NCBI RefSeq assembly: GCF_000953825.1
Contig: NZ_BBUL01000097.1
Coordinates: forward strand, 284,725 to 348,724
Direction: 5' to 3'
DNA: 64,000 nucleotides
From: Cellvibrio sp. OA-2007
Lineage (GTDB): Bacteria > Pseudomonadota > Gammaproteobacteria > Pseudomonadales > Cellvibrionaceae
Shown here: piece by piece, positions 47,774-55,727 of the stretch
Layout: each line of letters opens with the position of its first letter
How positions within the stretch are numbered: position 1 is the stretch's first letter
Made by a program: the position numbers and the translations under genes
Notes under the pieces: model-generated
The model's input: only the letters and a program-made list of their open reading frames with translations
Databases searched by the model: none
Told to the model about the DNA's origin: nothing

Positions 47774-48508
47774 ATGATCAACAAACGCTATTTCTCTCTT
47801 GCAGCCTTGGGTGCTGTGCTCATCAGCGGTTGCGCCAATCAAACACCTATCACCACCGATGCCAACAGTCTTGAAAAAGCCGCAACCCATATACTCAGCG
47901 AAGCGGTTTATTTCTCCACATTATTCTCCAACTGTGCCGCGCTGGGTGGCGATACTGAACTTGATGCGATTGATATCCAACAAAATTGGATAAATGCAAA
48001 TGCCAAATTAGTCGCCGCTGCCGATAGCTATTACAGCCAGCAGCAAGCCAATCGCACCTTTAGCTATAAAGGTCAAACCCTTGCACCGGAGGCTATTCGC
48101 TTAGCACTGGATGCGCGTGCGCGTGCAACCAATGAACTGGCGCTGGCGCAGCGCAGCCCGGTTAACAAACAAAAGACCTGCCAATTTCGATTAGCACAAA
48201 TCAGCGGCAATAGACTTCCACTCACCAGCGATCCACTGATTGCTCCCTATCAAGCGGAACTGCTCACGCATTTACCGCTTGATCTCAATATTGCCGACGC
48301 ACCACAACTTGCGGGCGGAATCAGCGACATAAACAAGGGCGCAACCTACTTCACGATTGCCAAAGCACATGAACCCAGCTGCACTGCAGCTTATACACTG
48401 ACCATTGCCAACCAATGGCCTAATGAAGCCTACGCCAATTTTTGCGGCGCAAACGCGGTAGAGATACTCACCTGCGAATGGGGCAAATGTGAGACGAAGA
48501 AGTTATAA
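47774..48508 (+). CDS. Lipoprotein, unknown function
   Basis: 244 residues. Lipoprotein signal with lipobox LISGC (Cys20), followed by a mature domain with several cysteines (SNCAAL, KTCQF, PSCTAA, NFCGA, ILTCEWGKCE). No family recognised. AGGAAATAATA ribosome site before ATG 47774. It follows the histidine kinase by 38 bases and ends at a terminator, so it may be cotranscribed with the kinase. Confidence 0.8.
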   Translation: MINKRYFSLAALGAVLISGCANQTPITTDANSLEKAATHILSEAVYFSTLFSNCAALGGDTELDAIDIQQNWINANAKLVAAADSYYSQQQANRTFSYKGQTLAPEAIRLALDARARATNELALAQRSPVNKQKTCQFRLAQISGNRLPLTSDPLIAPYQAELLTHLPLDLNIADAPQLAGGISDINKGATYFTIAKAHEPSCTAAYTLTIANQWPNEAYANFCGANAVEILTCEWGKCETKKL

Positions 48509-48520
48509 TGGCGCATCACT

Positions 48521-48547
48521 AGCCGCAGCCAGCTGCGGCTTGCTTTT
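48521..48547 (+). terminator. Terminator after the lipoprotein gene
   Basis: 8-bp stem agccgcag/ctgcggct with loop ccag, followed by tgctttttt. Confidence 0.88.
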
Positions 48548-48554
48548 TTAAACG

Positions 48555-49655
48555 ATGAACCCATTTATGACGCCTACCGATTTTTCTACTGCAGCCTACC
48601 AAGAGCAACTCTCCCGTAAGCTAACAAAAATCCAGCAGGATTTTGCCGAGTTTTCCCTGCCTGAGATCAGCGTATTTAGCTCACCGGAAAAACACTACCG
48701 TATGCGCGCCGAGTTTCGCGTATGGCATCAGCAAGAGCGCACTGAATACGTGATGTTCACGCAAGATGAATTCAAACGTCCCTACCCGATTCATGAATTC
48801 CCGGTCGGCTCGGCGTTGATGAATCAATTAATGTCGCAAGTATTGCAAGCGATTAATAGCGATGATTTATTACGCCGCAAACTCTATCAGGTCGAATTCT
48901 TGACTACCCAAAGTGGCGAGGCACTCGTGACCCTGATTTATCATAAGCCGTTGGATGAAGCCTGGATTGCCAAAGCTAAATCGCTCAAACAAGAATTGGG
49001 TATCGATATTATTGGCCGCAGTCGCAAGCAGCGTTTATTGGTTGAGCGCGATCACGTGATTGAGCGCATGACTGTTGCCGGGCGCGAATATACTTATCAA
49101 CAGGTCGAAGCCAGCTTTACCCAACCCAATGCAAAAGTGTGCGAAGCCATGCTGAGCTGGGCGGTGGAAAACAGTAAGGGTTGGAGCGGCGATTTATTGG
49201 AACTCTATTGCGGCAATGGCAACTTTACCCTGCCACTGTCGCAAAATTTTGGCAAAGTATTGGCAACTGAGGTATCTAAAACATCGGTGGAATCTGCGCA
49301 ATTTAATATTGCTGCCAATCAGATCGACAACATTCAAATCGCGCGCATGTCGAGCGAGGAATTTTCACAGGCGATGGATGGTGTGCGCGAATTTAATCGG
49401 CTGCGCCATGTCAATTTAGCGGACTACAACTTCACCAGTATTTTTGTCGATCCACCCCGTGCCGGGCTTGATCCACACACCACCAGCATTGCCCAGCGGT
49501 TCGACAATATTCTGTATATTTCCTGCAACCCCGACACGCTGCGCGACAATTTAAAAACCATTACGCAAACCCACAGCATTAAAGCCTTTGCGATTTTTGA
49601 TCAGTTCCCTTACACCCATCACGTAGAATGCGGTGTGGTATTACACAAAAAATAA
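48555..49655 (+). CDS. trmA: tRNA (uracil-5-)-methyltransferase TrmA
   Basis: 366 residues. Makes m5U54 in the tRNA T-loop. YCGNGNFTLPLS binds SAM, FVDPPRAGLD is motif IV, and the catalytic cysteine is in YISCNP; the C-terminal FDQFPYTHHVECG is typical. The start may be ATG 48555 or the in-frame ATG 48567, which gives MTPTDFSTAAYQEQL, closer to the family N-terminus. Confidence 0.96.
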   Translation: MNPFMTPTDFSTAAYQEQLSRKLTKIQQDFAEFSLPEISVFSSPEKHYRMRAEFRVWHQQERTEYVMFTQDEFKRPYPIHEFPVGSALMNQLMSQVLQAINSDDLLRRKLYQVEFLTTQSGEALVTLIYHKPLDEAWIAKAKSLKQELGIDIIGRSRKQRLLVERDHVIERMTVAGREYTYQQVEASFTQPNAKVCEAMLSWAVENSKGWSGDLLELYCGNGNFTLPLSQNFGKVLATEVSKTSVESAQFNIAANQIDNIQIARMSSEEFSQAMDGVREFNRLRHVNLADYNFTSIFVDPPRAGLDPHTTSIAQRFDNILYISCNPDTLRDNLKTITQTHSIKAFAIFDQFPYTHHVECGVVLHKK

Positions 49656-49658
49656 TAC

Positions 49659-49681
49659 GGCCAGTGTTTATTTAACTGGCC
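49659..49681. terminator. Hairpin between trmA and the acetyltransferase gene
   Basis: 7-bp stem ggccagt/actggcc with a 9-base loop between convergent genes. On the minus strand a T-rich stretch follows (gtattatttttt), so it may end the acetyltransferase transcript. It includes that gene's stop codon. Confidence 0.45.
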
Positions 49682-50184
49682 AACTCGCGCGTCATATAAA
49701 TTGCCGGGCCGGAATAAGTCGCCAAATTAGCTTGCTGAATTTCATCCAACAATGTGCACACAGCAAAGCCCAATTTCTGCCAAAAGGATTGGGAGTTTTG
49801 CACCGACACCAAAGCCGCCGCGCGCAATTCGCGCTGGCGCGCTTCTTTCAAGGCATGATTTACCAACAGCGGCCCCAAACCACAACCAGCCGCCGATTTG
49901 CTGATTGCAAGGTCATGTAAATACAAGGCAGTCGAATCAGGCTTATGGGTAAACTCGCTGCCCCAGGGTGAAACCTCTCCCAATGCAGACTGATAACCCA
50001 CTAAATAGCCGCACACTTCGCCAGCGCGTTCAGCTACCCATGCGGTATCCGCTGTTTGGGCAAAACGCGCGTAGATCACCGCATCAGTCTCTAAAATTTC
50101 ATCAATATAAGCTTCAGCTTGAATGCGAATCACATCAGCCAGATCGCGCTCCTGCATAGCGCGACAGATAAATTCCACCGTCAT
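49672..50184 (-). CDS. GNAT-family N-acetyltransferase
   Basis: About 170 residues from ATG 50184 (MTVEFICRAMQERDLADVIRIQAEAY). GNAT fold with ALYLHDLAISKSAAGCGLGPLLVNHAL as strand 4 and the acetyl-CoA pyrophosphate loop, and LVSVQNSQSFWQKLGFAV as the C-terminal part. Substrate unknown. A longer frame to 50229 overlaps the neighbouring gene and is less likely. Confidence 0.9.
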   Translation of the reverse strand: MTVEFICRAMQERDLADVIRIQAEAYIDEILETDAVIYARFAQTADTAWVAERAGEVCGYLVGYQSALGEVSPWGSEFTHKPDSTALYLHDLAISKSAAGCGLGPLLVNHALKEARQRELRAAALVSVQNSQSFWQKLGFAVCTLLDEIQQANLATYSGPAIYMTRELAS

Positions 50185-50194
50185 TTTCTTATCC

Positions 50195-50668
50195 TTAAAA
50201 ATCCCTACCCTGAATACGCTTGGCAGCATCCATCACAAAATCATTGAAGGTTGCCTCATGGCGTAAACGGTCTATATCAAATTTATTTTGCTCCGCATTA
50301 GAGAGCTGCTGCCAAGCTTCCAAATAGGGAATATGGCTGGTTTTTTCGCGCAACTGATAAAAAGCCGAAAACTCGGCTTTTATATCGGCATGCACATCAA
50401 GGGCATCCAGCAAGCCGGAAATTCGAATGCTGGTTTCAGTTAAGGTAAGCTCATCTTTGTGCACTGCCTGCGCCAGAATCTGAATACTTTTATTCATCCG
50501 CTCCCGCTGCTCACGTAAGGTTTTTTGATTAGCTTCTTCCTGCGCTTGCAACTTAGCCTCCTGCTCTTTTTTCTGGCGATACACTTTATACACCAAGCGC
50601 CCAGCGATAATAGATAAAACCAAAATAATTACTGCACCCAACAGAGCCAACACACTTAACACGCTCAT
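50195..50668 (-). CDS. DUF2489 family membrane-anchored protein
   Basis: 157 residues. One N-terminal membrane span (about 5-27), a coiled coil (28-62) and a helical C-terminal domain with SHIPYLEAWQQLSNAEQNKFDIDR, as in DUF2489. Function unknown. Between rmuC and the acetyltransferase, same strand. Confidence 0.82.
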   Translation of the reverse strand: MSVLSVLALLGAVIILVLSIIAGRLVYKVYRQKKEQEAKLQAQEEANQKTLREQRERMNKSIQILAQAVHKDELTLTETSIRISGLLDALDVHADIKAEFSAFYQLREKTSHIPYLEAWQQLSNAEQNKFDIDRLRHEATFNDFVMDAAKRIQGRDF

Positions 50669-50727
50669 CTACAAGACTCTCTATATTTACGTGGATTAAA
50701 TTACACAGCTTAAATTATTTGATGCAA

Positions 50728-52275
50728 TTAACGCTCAGCCCCATCGCCCGACGAATCCACATCTAGCAATAAGTCTTCCGTTTCTAGCTCCGCACCTGCA
50801 TCTTCCAATAAATGTGTGGCAATGGTTTTTTTAGTTTTTGCGCCCAGGCGACGAATATCATCCACGCGTTTCACCAAATTGCCGCGCCCAGACTGCAAGC
50901 GGTCGCGCGCTTTGCTGTACGCCTCTTGGGTTTTATTGAGTGAGCTGCCAATGGCATCGAGCGACTCCAGCAACAACACAAATTGATCGTGCAGTGCACC
51001 CGCCTCCTTGGCGATGCGCTCGGCATTTTTATTTTGTTTTTCGTAGCGCCAAATATTTTCTACGGTGCGCAAAGTCGCCAGTAAGGTGGTTGGGCTGACC
51101 AAAATAATATGGCGATCATAGGCCTCACGGTACAGTCCCGGCTCATGTTGCAAAGCAAACATAAACGCCGCTTCAATCGGGATAAAAATAAATACAAAAT
51201 CGAGCGCTTTAATACCGTCGAGTTTTTCGTAGTCTTTAATACTCAAACCTTTAATATGACTGCGCAGCGAGTTTACGTGTGCATTGAGATGTTGCTTGCG
51301 CTCGGCCTCATCGTCTGAGTTGCAGAATTTTTCGTAATCGAGCAACGAGCATTTGGCGTCGATCACAATGTCTTTGTTTTCCGGCAAATGGATAATCACA
51401 TCGGGCATCAAGCGCGAGCCATCGCTGCCGGTGAAATTAACTTGTGTATCGTACTCGCGGCCTTTTTGTAGGCCAGATTCTTCCAGCAAACGCTCCAGCA
51501 CCACCTCGCCCCAATTGCCTTGGGTTTTGCTATTGCCTTTTAATGCCTGAGCGAGATTAACCGCATCTTCACCGATTTTTTGCGCTTGTTTTTGCAGCTC
51601 AATCACCTGCCCGGATAGGCGGTTGCGATCGGCATTTTCTTTTTCGTATACATCTTCCACTTTTTTGCGGAATTCGGTGAGTTGCAGTTTCAAAGGATCA
51701 AGGGTGCTATCGAGCAAGGTTTTGCTGTTAGCACTGAATTGCTGCTGTTTATGTTCAAAAATCTTGTTGGCAATATTTTCAAATTCTTTGGCCAATTCCA
51801 CCTTGGCATTTTGCAATAGCGCCAGCTGTTCAGCAAAATGTTTACGCTCCTGCTCCAAGCGTGTTTTAAGCTCAGTGGTCTCTTTTGCAAATAGCACGAG
51901 CTGTTCATCTTTACGCTGGTTTTGTTGTTGCAGCTCATCAAAGTGGCGAGTCTTCTCGCGCAGGCCAGCCGCATCTTGCTGCGCAATACCCAGCGCTTGC
52001 TGTAATTCACTAGCCTGTTGCTGCGCCGCTTGCCGCTGACTTTTCACTTCGCTCAACTGCAGATTGAGTTGATGGATCTCCTGCTGCAACGCGGCTTCAC
52101 GCAGCGCATGGGCATGTTGTACTTGTTGCAGTGATTGTTGCTGCGCAGCTTCCAATTGCTGGGTTTTGGCCGCCACGGCTTGCTCAAGGCGGCGACCGAT
52201 AATCCAGTAAACAATAAACGCGCCGATAACCAAACCCGACAAGGCGGCAACAAGGGGCAAAAACGATGGATTCAC
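50728..52275 (-). CDS. rmuC: DNA recombination protein RmuC
   Basis: 515 residues. One N-terminal membrane span, a long coiled coil (about 28-200) and the RmuC domain with NWGEVVLERLLEESGLQKGREY, PDVIIHLPENKDIVIDAKCSL and the GALHDQFV stretch. The DAKCSL core belongs to the PD-(D/E)XK nuclease fold. RmuC limits inversions of short repeats and has been linked to defence against nucleic-acid parasites in other bacteria. GTG 52275 with GGAG 7 bases before it. Confidence 0.95.
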   Translation of the reverse strand: MNPSFLPLVAALSGLVIGAFIVYWIIGRRLEQAVAAKTQQLEAAQQQSLQQVQHAHALREAALQQEIHQLNLQLSEVKSQRQAAQQQASELQQALGIAQQDAAGLREKTRHFDELQQQNQRKDEQLVLFAKETTELKTRLEQERKHFAEQLALLQNAKVELAKEFENIANKIFEHKQQQFSANSKTLLDSTLDPLKLQLTEFRKKVEDVYEKENADRNRLSGQVIELQKQAQKIGEDAVNLAQALKGNSKTQGNWGEVVLERLLEESGLQKGREYDTQVNFTGSDGSRLMPDVIIHLPENKDIVIDAKCSLLDYEKFCNSDDEAERKQHLNAHVNSLRSHIKGLSIKDYEKLDGIKALDFVFIFIPIEAAFMFALQHEPGLYREAYDRHIILVSPTTLLATLRTVENIWRYEKQNKNAERIAKEAGALHDQFVLLLESLDAIGSSLNKTQEAYSKARDRLQSGRGNLVKRVDDIRRLGAKTKKTIATHLLEDAGAELETEDLLLDVDSSGDGAER

Positions 52276-52386
52276 TAAAAAACTCCAGAATGTAAAACGC
52301 GGCTAGGTTTTATCGGCCACGACCGTTAAAATCGCCGCCATTTTAGCAATATATCGCCGCCCTCAGGCCATTGATTTGATTCTCCT

Positions 52387-53214
52387 ATGACTGATACTAC
52401 CCAAACCTTTCAAGCGCCCCGCGTGCTGGTTTTTGATTCCGGCGTCGGCGGTTTGAGTGTCGCACAGGAAATCCAGCAACGTTTGCCACAGGTTTCGCTG
52501 GTGTACGCTTCGGACAATGCCTTTTTCCCCTATGGCACCAAGGGTGAAGCGGAGCTGATCGCGCGAGTGGATCAGGTAATAACGGCGCTGTTAGCGCGCT
52601 ACCCAGCCGATATTCTGGTGATCGCCTGCAATACCGCCAGCACTCTCACCCTGCCCCATTTGCGCAGCAAGTTAAACCTGCCGATCGTCGGTGTGGTGCC
52701 GGCGATTAAACCCGCGGCATTGATGAGCAAATCCGGTGTGATTGGCCTGCTCGCCACACCAGCTACAGTTGCTCGCCCTTATACCCACGAATTAATCCGC
52801 GAGTACGCCACTAATTGCCAAGTGATTTCACTGGGATCGAGTGCGCTAGTACACATCGCCGAGCAAAAATTACGCGGCGAAGCGATTGATTCAGCAGCCA
52901 TAGAGGCGATTACGCAGGAATTAATGAACACAAAGAACGCAGAAAAAATGGATGTACTGGTATTGGCCTGCACCCATTTTCCACTGCTAAAAGAAGAGTT
53001 GGCACAACAGCTACCCGCACGAATCAACCTGATTGATTCAGGTGCAGCCATTGCGCGACGGGTAGAGTTTTTACTGGCCGATAGCGAAGACGCGCCTGCG
53101 GGTTATATTTCCGAACACATTGCGGTGTTTACCAAAGAGACTGCAGAGGCAACACAACTTGCCCCCGCACTCGCCCGCTTTAACATTGACCAGCAGACTT
53201 ATCTCAATATTTAA
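52387..53214 (+). CDS. murI: Glutamate racemase
   Basis: 275 residues. Produces D-glutamate for peptidoglycan. VLVFDSGVGGLSVAQEI near the N-terminus, first catalytic cysteine in VIACNTASTLTLP, second in LACTHFPLL. Full length, ATG 52387. It diverges from rmuC and converges with the CBS-domain gene. Confidence 0.96.
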   Translation: MTDTTQTFQAPRVLVFDSGVGGLSVAQEIQQRLPQVSLVYASDNAFFPYGTKGEAELIARVDQVITALLARYPADILVIACNTASTLTLPHLRSKLNLPIVGVVPAIKPAALMSKSGVIGLLATPATVARPYTHELIREYATNCQVISLGSSALVHIAEQKLRGEAIDSAAIEAITQELMNTKNAEKMDVLVLACTHFPLLKEELAQQLPARINLIDSGAAIARRVEFLLADSEDAPAGYISEHIAVFTKETAEATQLAPALARFNIDQQTYLNI

Positions 53215-53227
53215 CCAACTAAGCGCA

Positions 53228-53740
53228 TTAAACAACGAGGCGCAGCTCACTTCCAGAAGGCTGCAGATTGCGCAAAATATCCATGCTGGTAATTACACCC
53301 TGGGCGATTTTTTTATCGACCACCACTACCCGATGAATATTATTTTTCACCATCACTGCGGCGACTTCTGCAACAGAAGCTTCTAACCGCACGGTAATAA
53401 TTTCGCGCTGCATAATTTGATGAACGGTGCAATTATATTCCGCCCGATTACTCCACTCGCGCAGACAAGTATCATCCAAATCGATTTCACAACTTTCGCG
53501 ATAATAATTGCGCAGTGCCTCGCGGCGATTAGTTTCATCCATACTGCTAAATTTAAAAATATCCGACACAGTCACCACACCCACTAATTCGTGATCCGAT
53601 GCAATCACCGGCGCACCGGAAATACCGTGTTTGATAAAAAATTCCGCCAGCCGATGAATAGTCCAACCCTCATAGGCACTGAGCAGTGTTTTGCTCATAA
53701 TAGTTTTGGCGGTCACATTATTATTGTTACTGTTCGACAT
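53228..53740 (-). CDS. CBS-domain pair protein
   Basis: 170 residues, two CBS domains: residues about 10-75 (LLSAYEGWTIHRLAEFFIKHGISGAPVI) and 110-165 (ITVRLEASVAEVAAVMVKNNIHRVVVVD). CBS pairs bind adenine nucleotides and sense energy or ligand state. No attached catalytic domain. AGGAACC ribosome site before ATG 53740. Confidence 0.9.
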   Translation of the reverse strand: MSNSNNNNVTAKTIMSKTLLSAYEGWTIHRLAEFFIKHGISGAPVIASDHELVGVVTVSDIFKFSSMDETNRREALRNYYRESCEIDLDDTCLREWSNRAEYNCTVHQIMQREIITVRLEASVAEVAAVMVKNNIHRVVVVDKKIAQGVITSMDILRNLQPSGSELRLVV

Positions 53741-53876
53741 AACAGGTTCCTCACTGTGAAATGAATTACCTGTTAAGTATTGACCATCGCATTGATCAAC
53801 GCAGTGCCGCGATCAAATTTAAGCGCAGCTAATTAGACTTTTTTGATATTAGAACCCAATCAATAAAAACAAGCCG

Positions 53877-53913
53877 ATAAAAAAACCGCTTCCAGTTACC
53901 CGGCAGCGGTTTT
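53877..53913 (-). terminator. Terminator of the MFS transporter gene
   Basis: Minus-strand 9-bp stem aaaaccgct/agcggtttt with a 14-base loop followed by a run of T, 23 bases past the stop codon. Confidence 0.85.
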
Positions 53914-53935
53914 CATAAAAATGCTACTAACCAAT

Positions 53936-55336
53936 TTACAGATCGGTAATCGGCTGGTATTTGGGCACCAACAAACGCATTACAAACCAGGCAATCAAGT
54001 AAGCGGTTGCGCAGATTGCAAACATAATGGTGTAACCCATATAGATATTGCCTGCTTGGCCGAAGTAATCGAACAATCCACCGCCCAACTTATTAAGCAA
54101 TACACCGCCCATACCACCGGCAAAACCACCAATCCCCACCACTGAACCTACGGCTTTTTTCGGGAACATATCAGACACAGTAGTGAAAATGTTCGCTGAC
54201 CAAGCCTGATGCGCTGAGGCGCCAATCGCAATCAACAGGATTGGAATCCATACCGAAATATAACCTAGCGGTTGTGCAAGCAGCACCACCAGCGGCACCA
54301 GCGCAATAACAAACATGGCGGTGCGGCGCGCATTAAATGCGTCCATACCTTTTTTGATGAAGTAACTGGGGAAGGCGCCGCCACCAATACTACCAAACAT
54401 AGTCAGGGTATAAATCAGCGCGATAGGCAACGCAATTTCGGTTTTTTCCATGCCGTGTTGGGCACTCAGGTAAATAGGCAGCCAGAATAAGAAGAACCAC
54501 CAAACACCATCGGTCATAAATTTGCCGAACGCAAAGGCCCAGGTTTGTCTGTAACCCAAGAGCGCCAGCCAAGAGGTTTTTACTTCTTCTTCAACTGCTT
54601 CTACAGCTTCAACGTCAGAGTTGATATAGGCGCGTTCGGCATCGCCCAAGCGCTTTTGTTCGCTCGGCTTGTCGTACCATACCCACCAAAAACCTATCCA
54701 TACAAAACCGATAATACCTACCAGAATAAAGGCCCATTGCCAGCCCCACATCACCCCAATTACTGGCACTGTCAACGGCGCCAAAATCGCACCTACGTTT
54801 GCACCTGAGTTAAAAATACCGGTGGCAAATGAGCGCTCTTTCTTGGGGAAATATTCTGCCGTTGCTTTAATCGCAGCGGGAAAGTTACCCGCCTCACCAA
54901 AGGCAAGCACTGCTCGTGCAATCATAAAACCGGCTACCGAATAGGCGGTAATTGCAGCAGCACCATTGACCGTGCCATTGGCCTGATCAATATCTGCCAA
55001 GCCAAGCCAGCCGAGCAAGGTGTAAAAGGCAGCGCCCATATCGTAGGCAAATGCATGAATTGCGGCACCAATCGACCAAATCGCAATGGCGATAATGTAC
55101 CCATTTTTGGTGCCGAACTTATCGATAAAACGACCGGCGAAGATCATTGATATCGCATAAACGAAGGTGAAAAGTGCAGTGATATTGCCGTAATCGTTAT
55201 TGTTCCAGCCGTAGGTGTGCATCAGCTCGGGGGACAATAAACTTAATACTTGGCGATCGAGGTAGTTGATAGTGGTTGCGAAAAACAACAGACCGCAAAT
55301 GGTCCATCTGTAATTACCAGTAGATTGTTGGTTCAT
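53936..55336 (-). CDS. MFS transporter, anion:cation symporter type (hexuronate-like)
   Basis: 466 residues, twelve membrane segments. The ACS branch of the major facilitator superfamily: YLDRQVLSLLSPELMHTYGW in helix 1, RFIDKFGTKNGY in loop 2-3, RAVLAFGEAGNFPAAIKATAEYF in helix 4. Its closest known functions are hexuronate/sugar-acid uptake (ExuT group), which would fit a polysaccharide-degrading bacterium, but no sugar-acid catabolic gene is adjacent. Confidence 0.88.
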   Translation of the reverse strand: MNQQSTGNYRWTICGLLFFATTINYLDRQVLSLLSPELMHTYGWNNNDYGNITALFTFVYAISMIFAGRFIDKFGTKNGYIIAIAIWSIGAAIHAFAYDMGAAFYTLLGWLGLADIDQANGTVNGAAAITAYSVAGFMIARAVLAFGEAGNFPAAIKATAEYFPKKERSFATGIFNSGANVGAILAPLTVPVIGVMWGWQWAFILVGIIGFVWIGFWWVWYDKPSEQKRLGDAERAYINSDVEAVEAVEEEVKTSWLALLGYRQTWAFAFGKFMTDGVWWFFLFWLPIYLSAQHGMEKTEIALPIALIYTLTMFGSIGGGAFPSYFIKKGMDAFNARRTAMFVIALVPLVVLLAQPLGYISVWIPILLIAIGASAHQAWSANIFTTVSDMFPKKAVGSVVGIGGFAGGMGGVLLNKLGGGLFDYFGQAGNIYMGYTIMFAICATAYLIAWFVMRLLVPKYQPITDL

Positions 55337-55417
55337 AGGGTCACTTGTTTATAGTTATGAAATACAAAGGGAATCATAGACGCACTTTTGAATAAAACTA
55401 AAAAAAGTAGCGACCTA

Positions 55418-55593
55418 GTGAAACACTCACCTGATGTATAGACCGTATTTGCCGATGTTCTGTGCCCTTTGGGCTATTGTTATTCAATCCGATTGAAGCC
55501 TGCGAGTAGCAGAAATTATGCGGTGCAATCCAAGCATTTCTTTATGTGGGCAGGAAAAGTAGCATGTTTCACTTGGCCAAACAAGGTGAAACA
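55418..55593. promoter_or_regulatory. GTGAAACA repeats in the MFS/addB intergenic region
   Basis: The 391-base interval 55337-55727 has no gene I can support. It contains GTGAAACA at 55418-55425 and a perfect inverted pair TGTTTCAC-N13-GTGAAACA at 55565-55593. These may be operator half-sites for the transporter or the addB gene; no known regulator motif recognised. Confidence 0.3.
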
Positions 55594-55727
55594 GCCGCTA
55601 ATTCCTTATGCGACAAAGGCTTATACAAAATTTTACGCTTAATTTTACCCCGCACAGGTATTGAATCCGGTGCCATAATACCGGCCACTTTAGCGTGACA
55701 CCGTTTACAAGGCACCCGGACATCATC

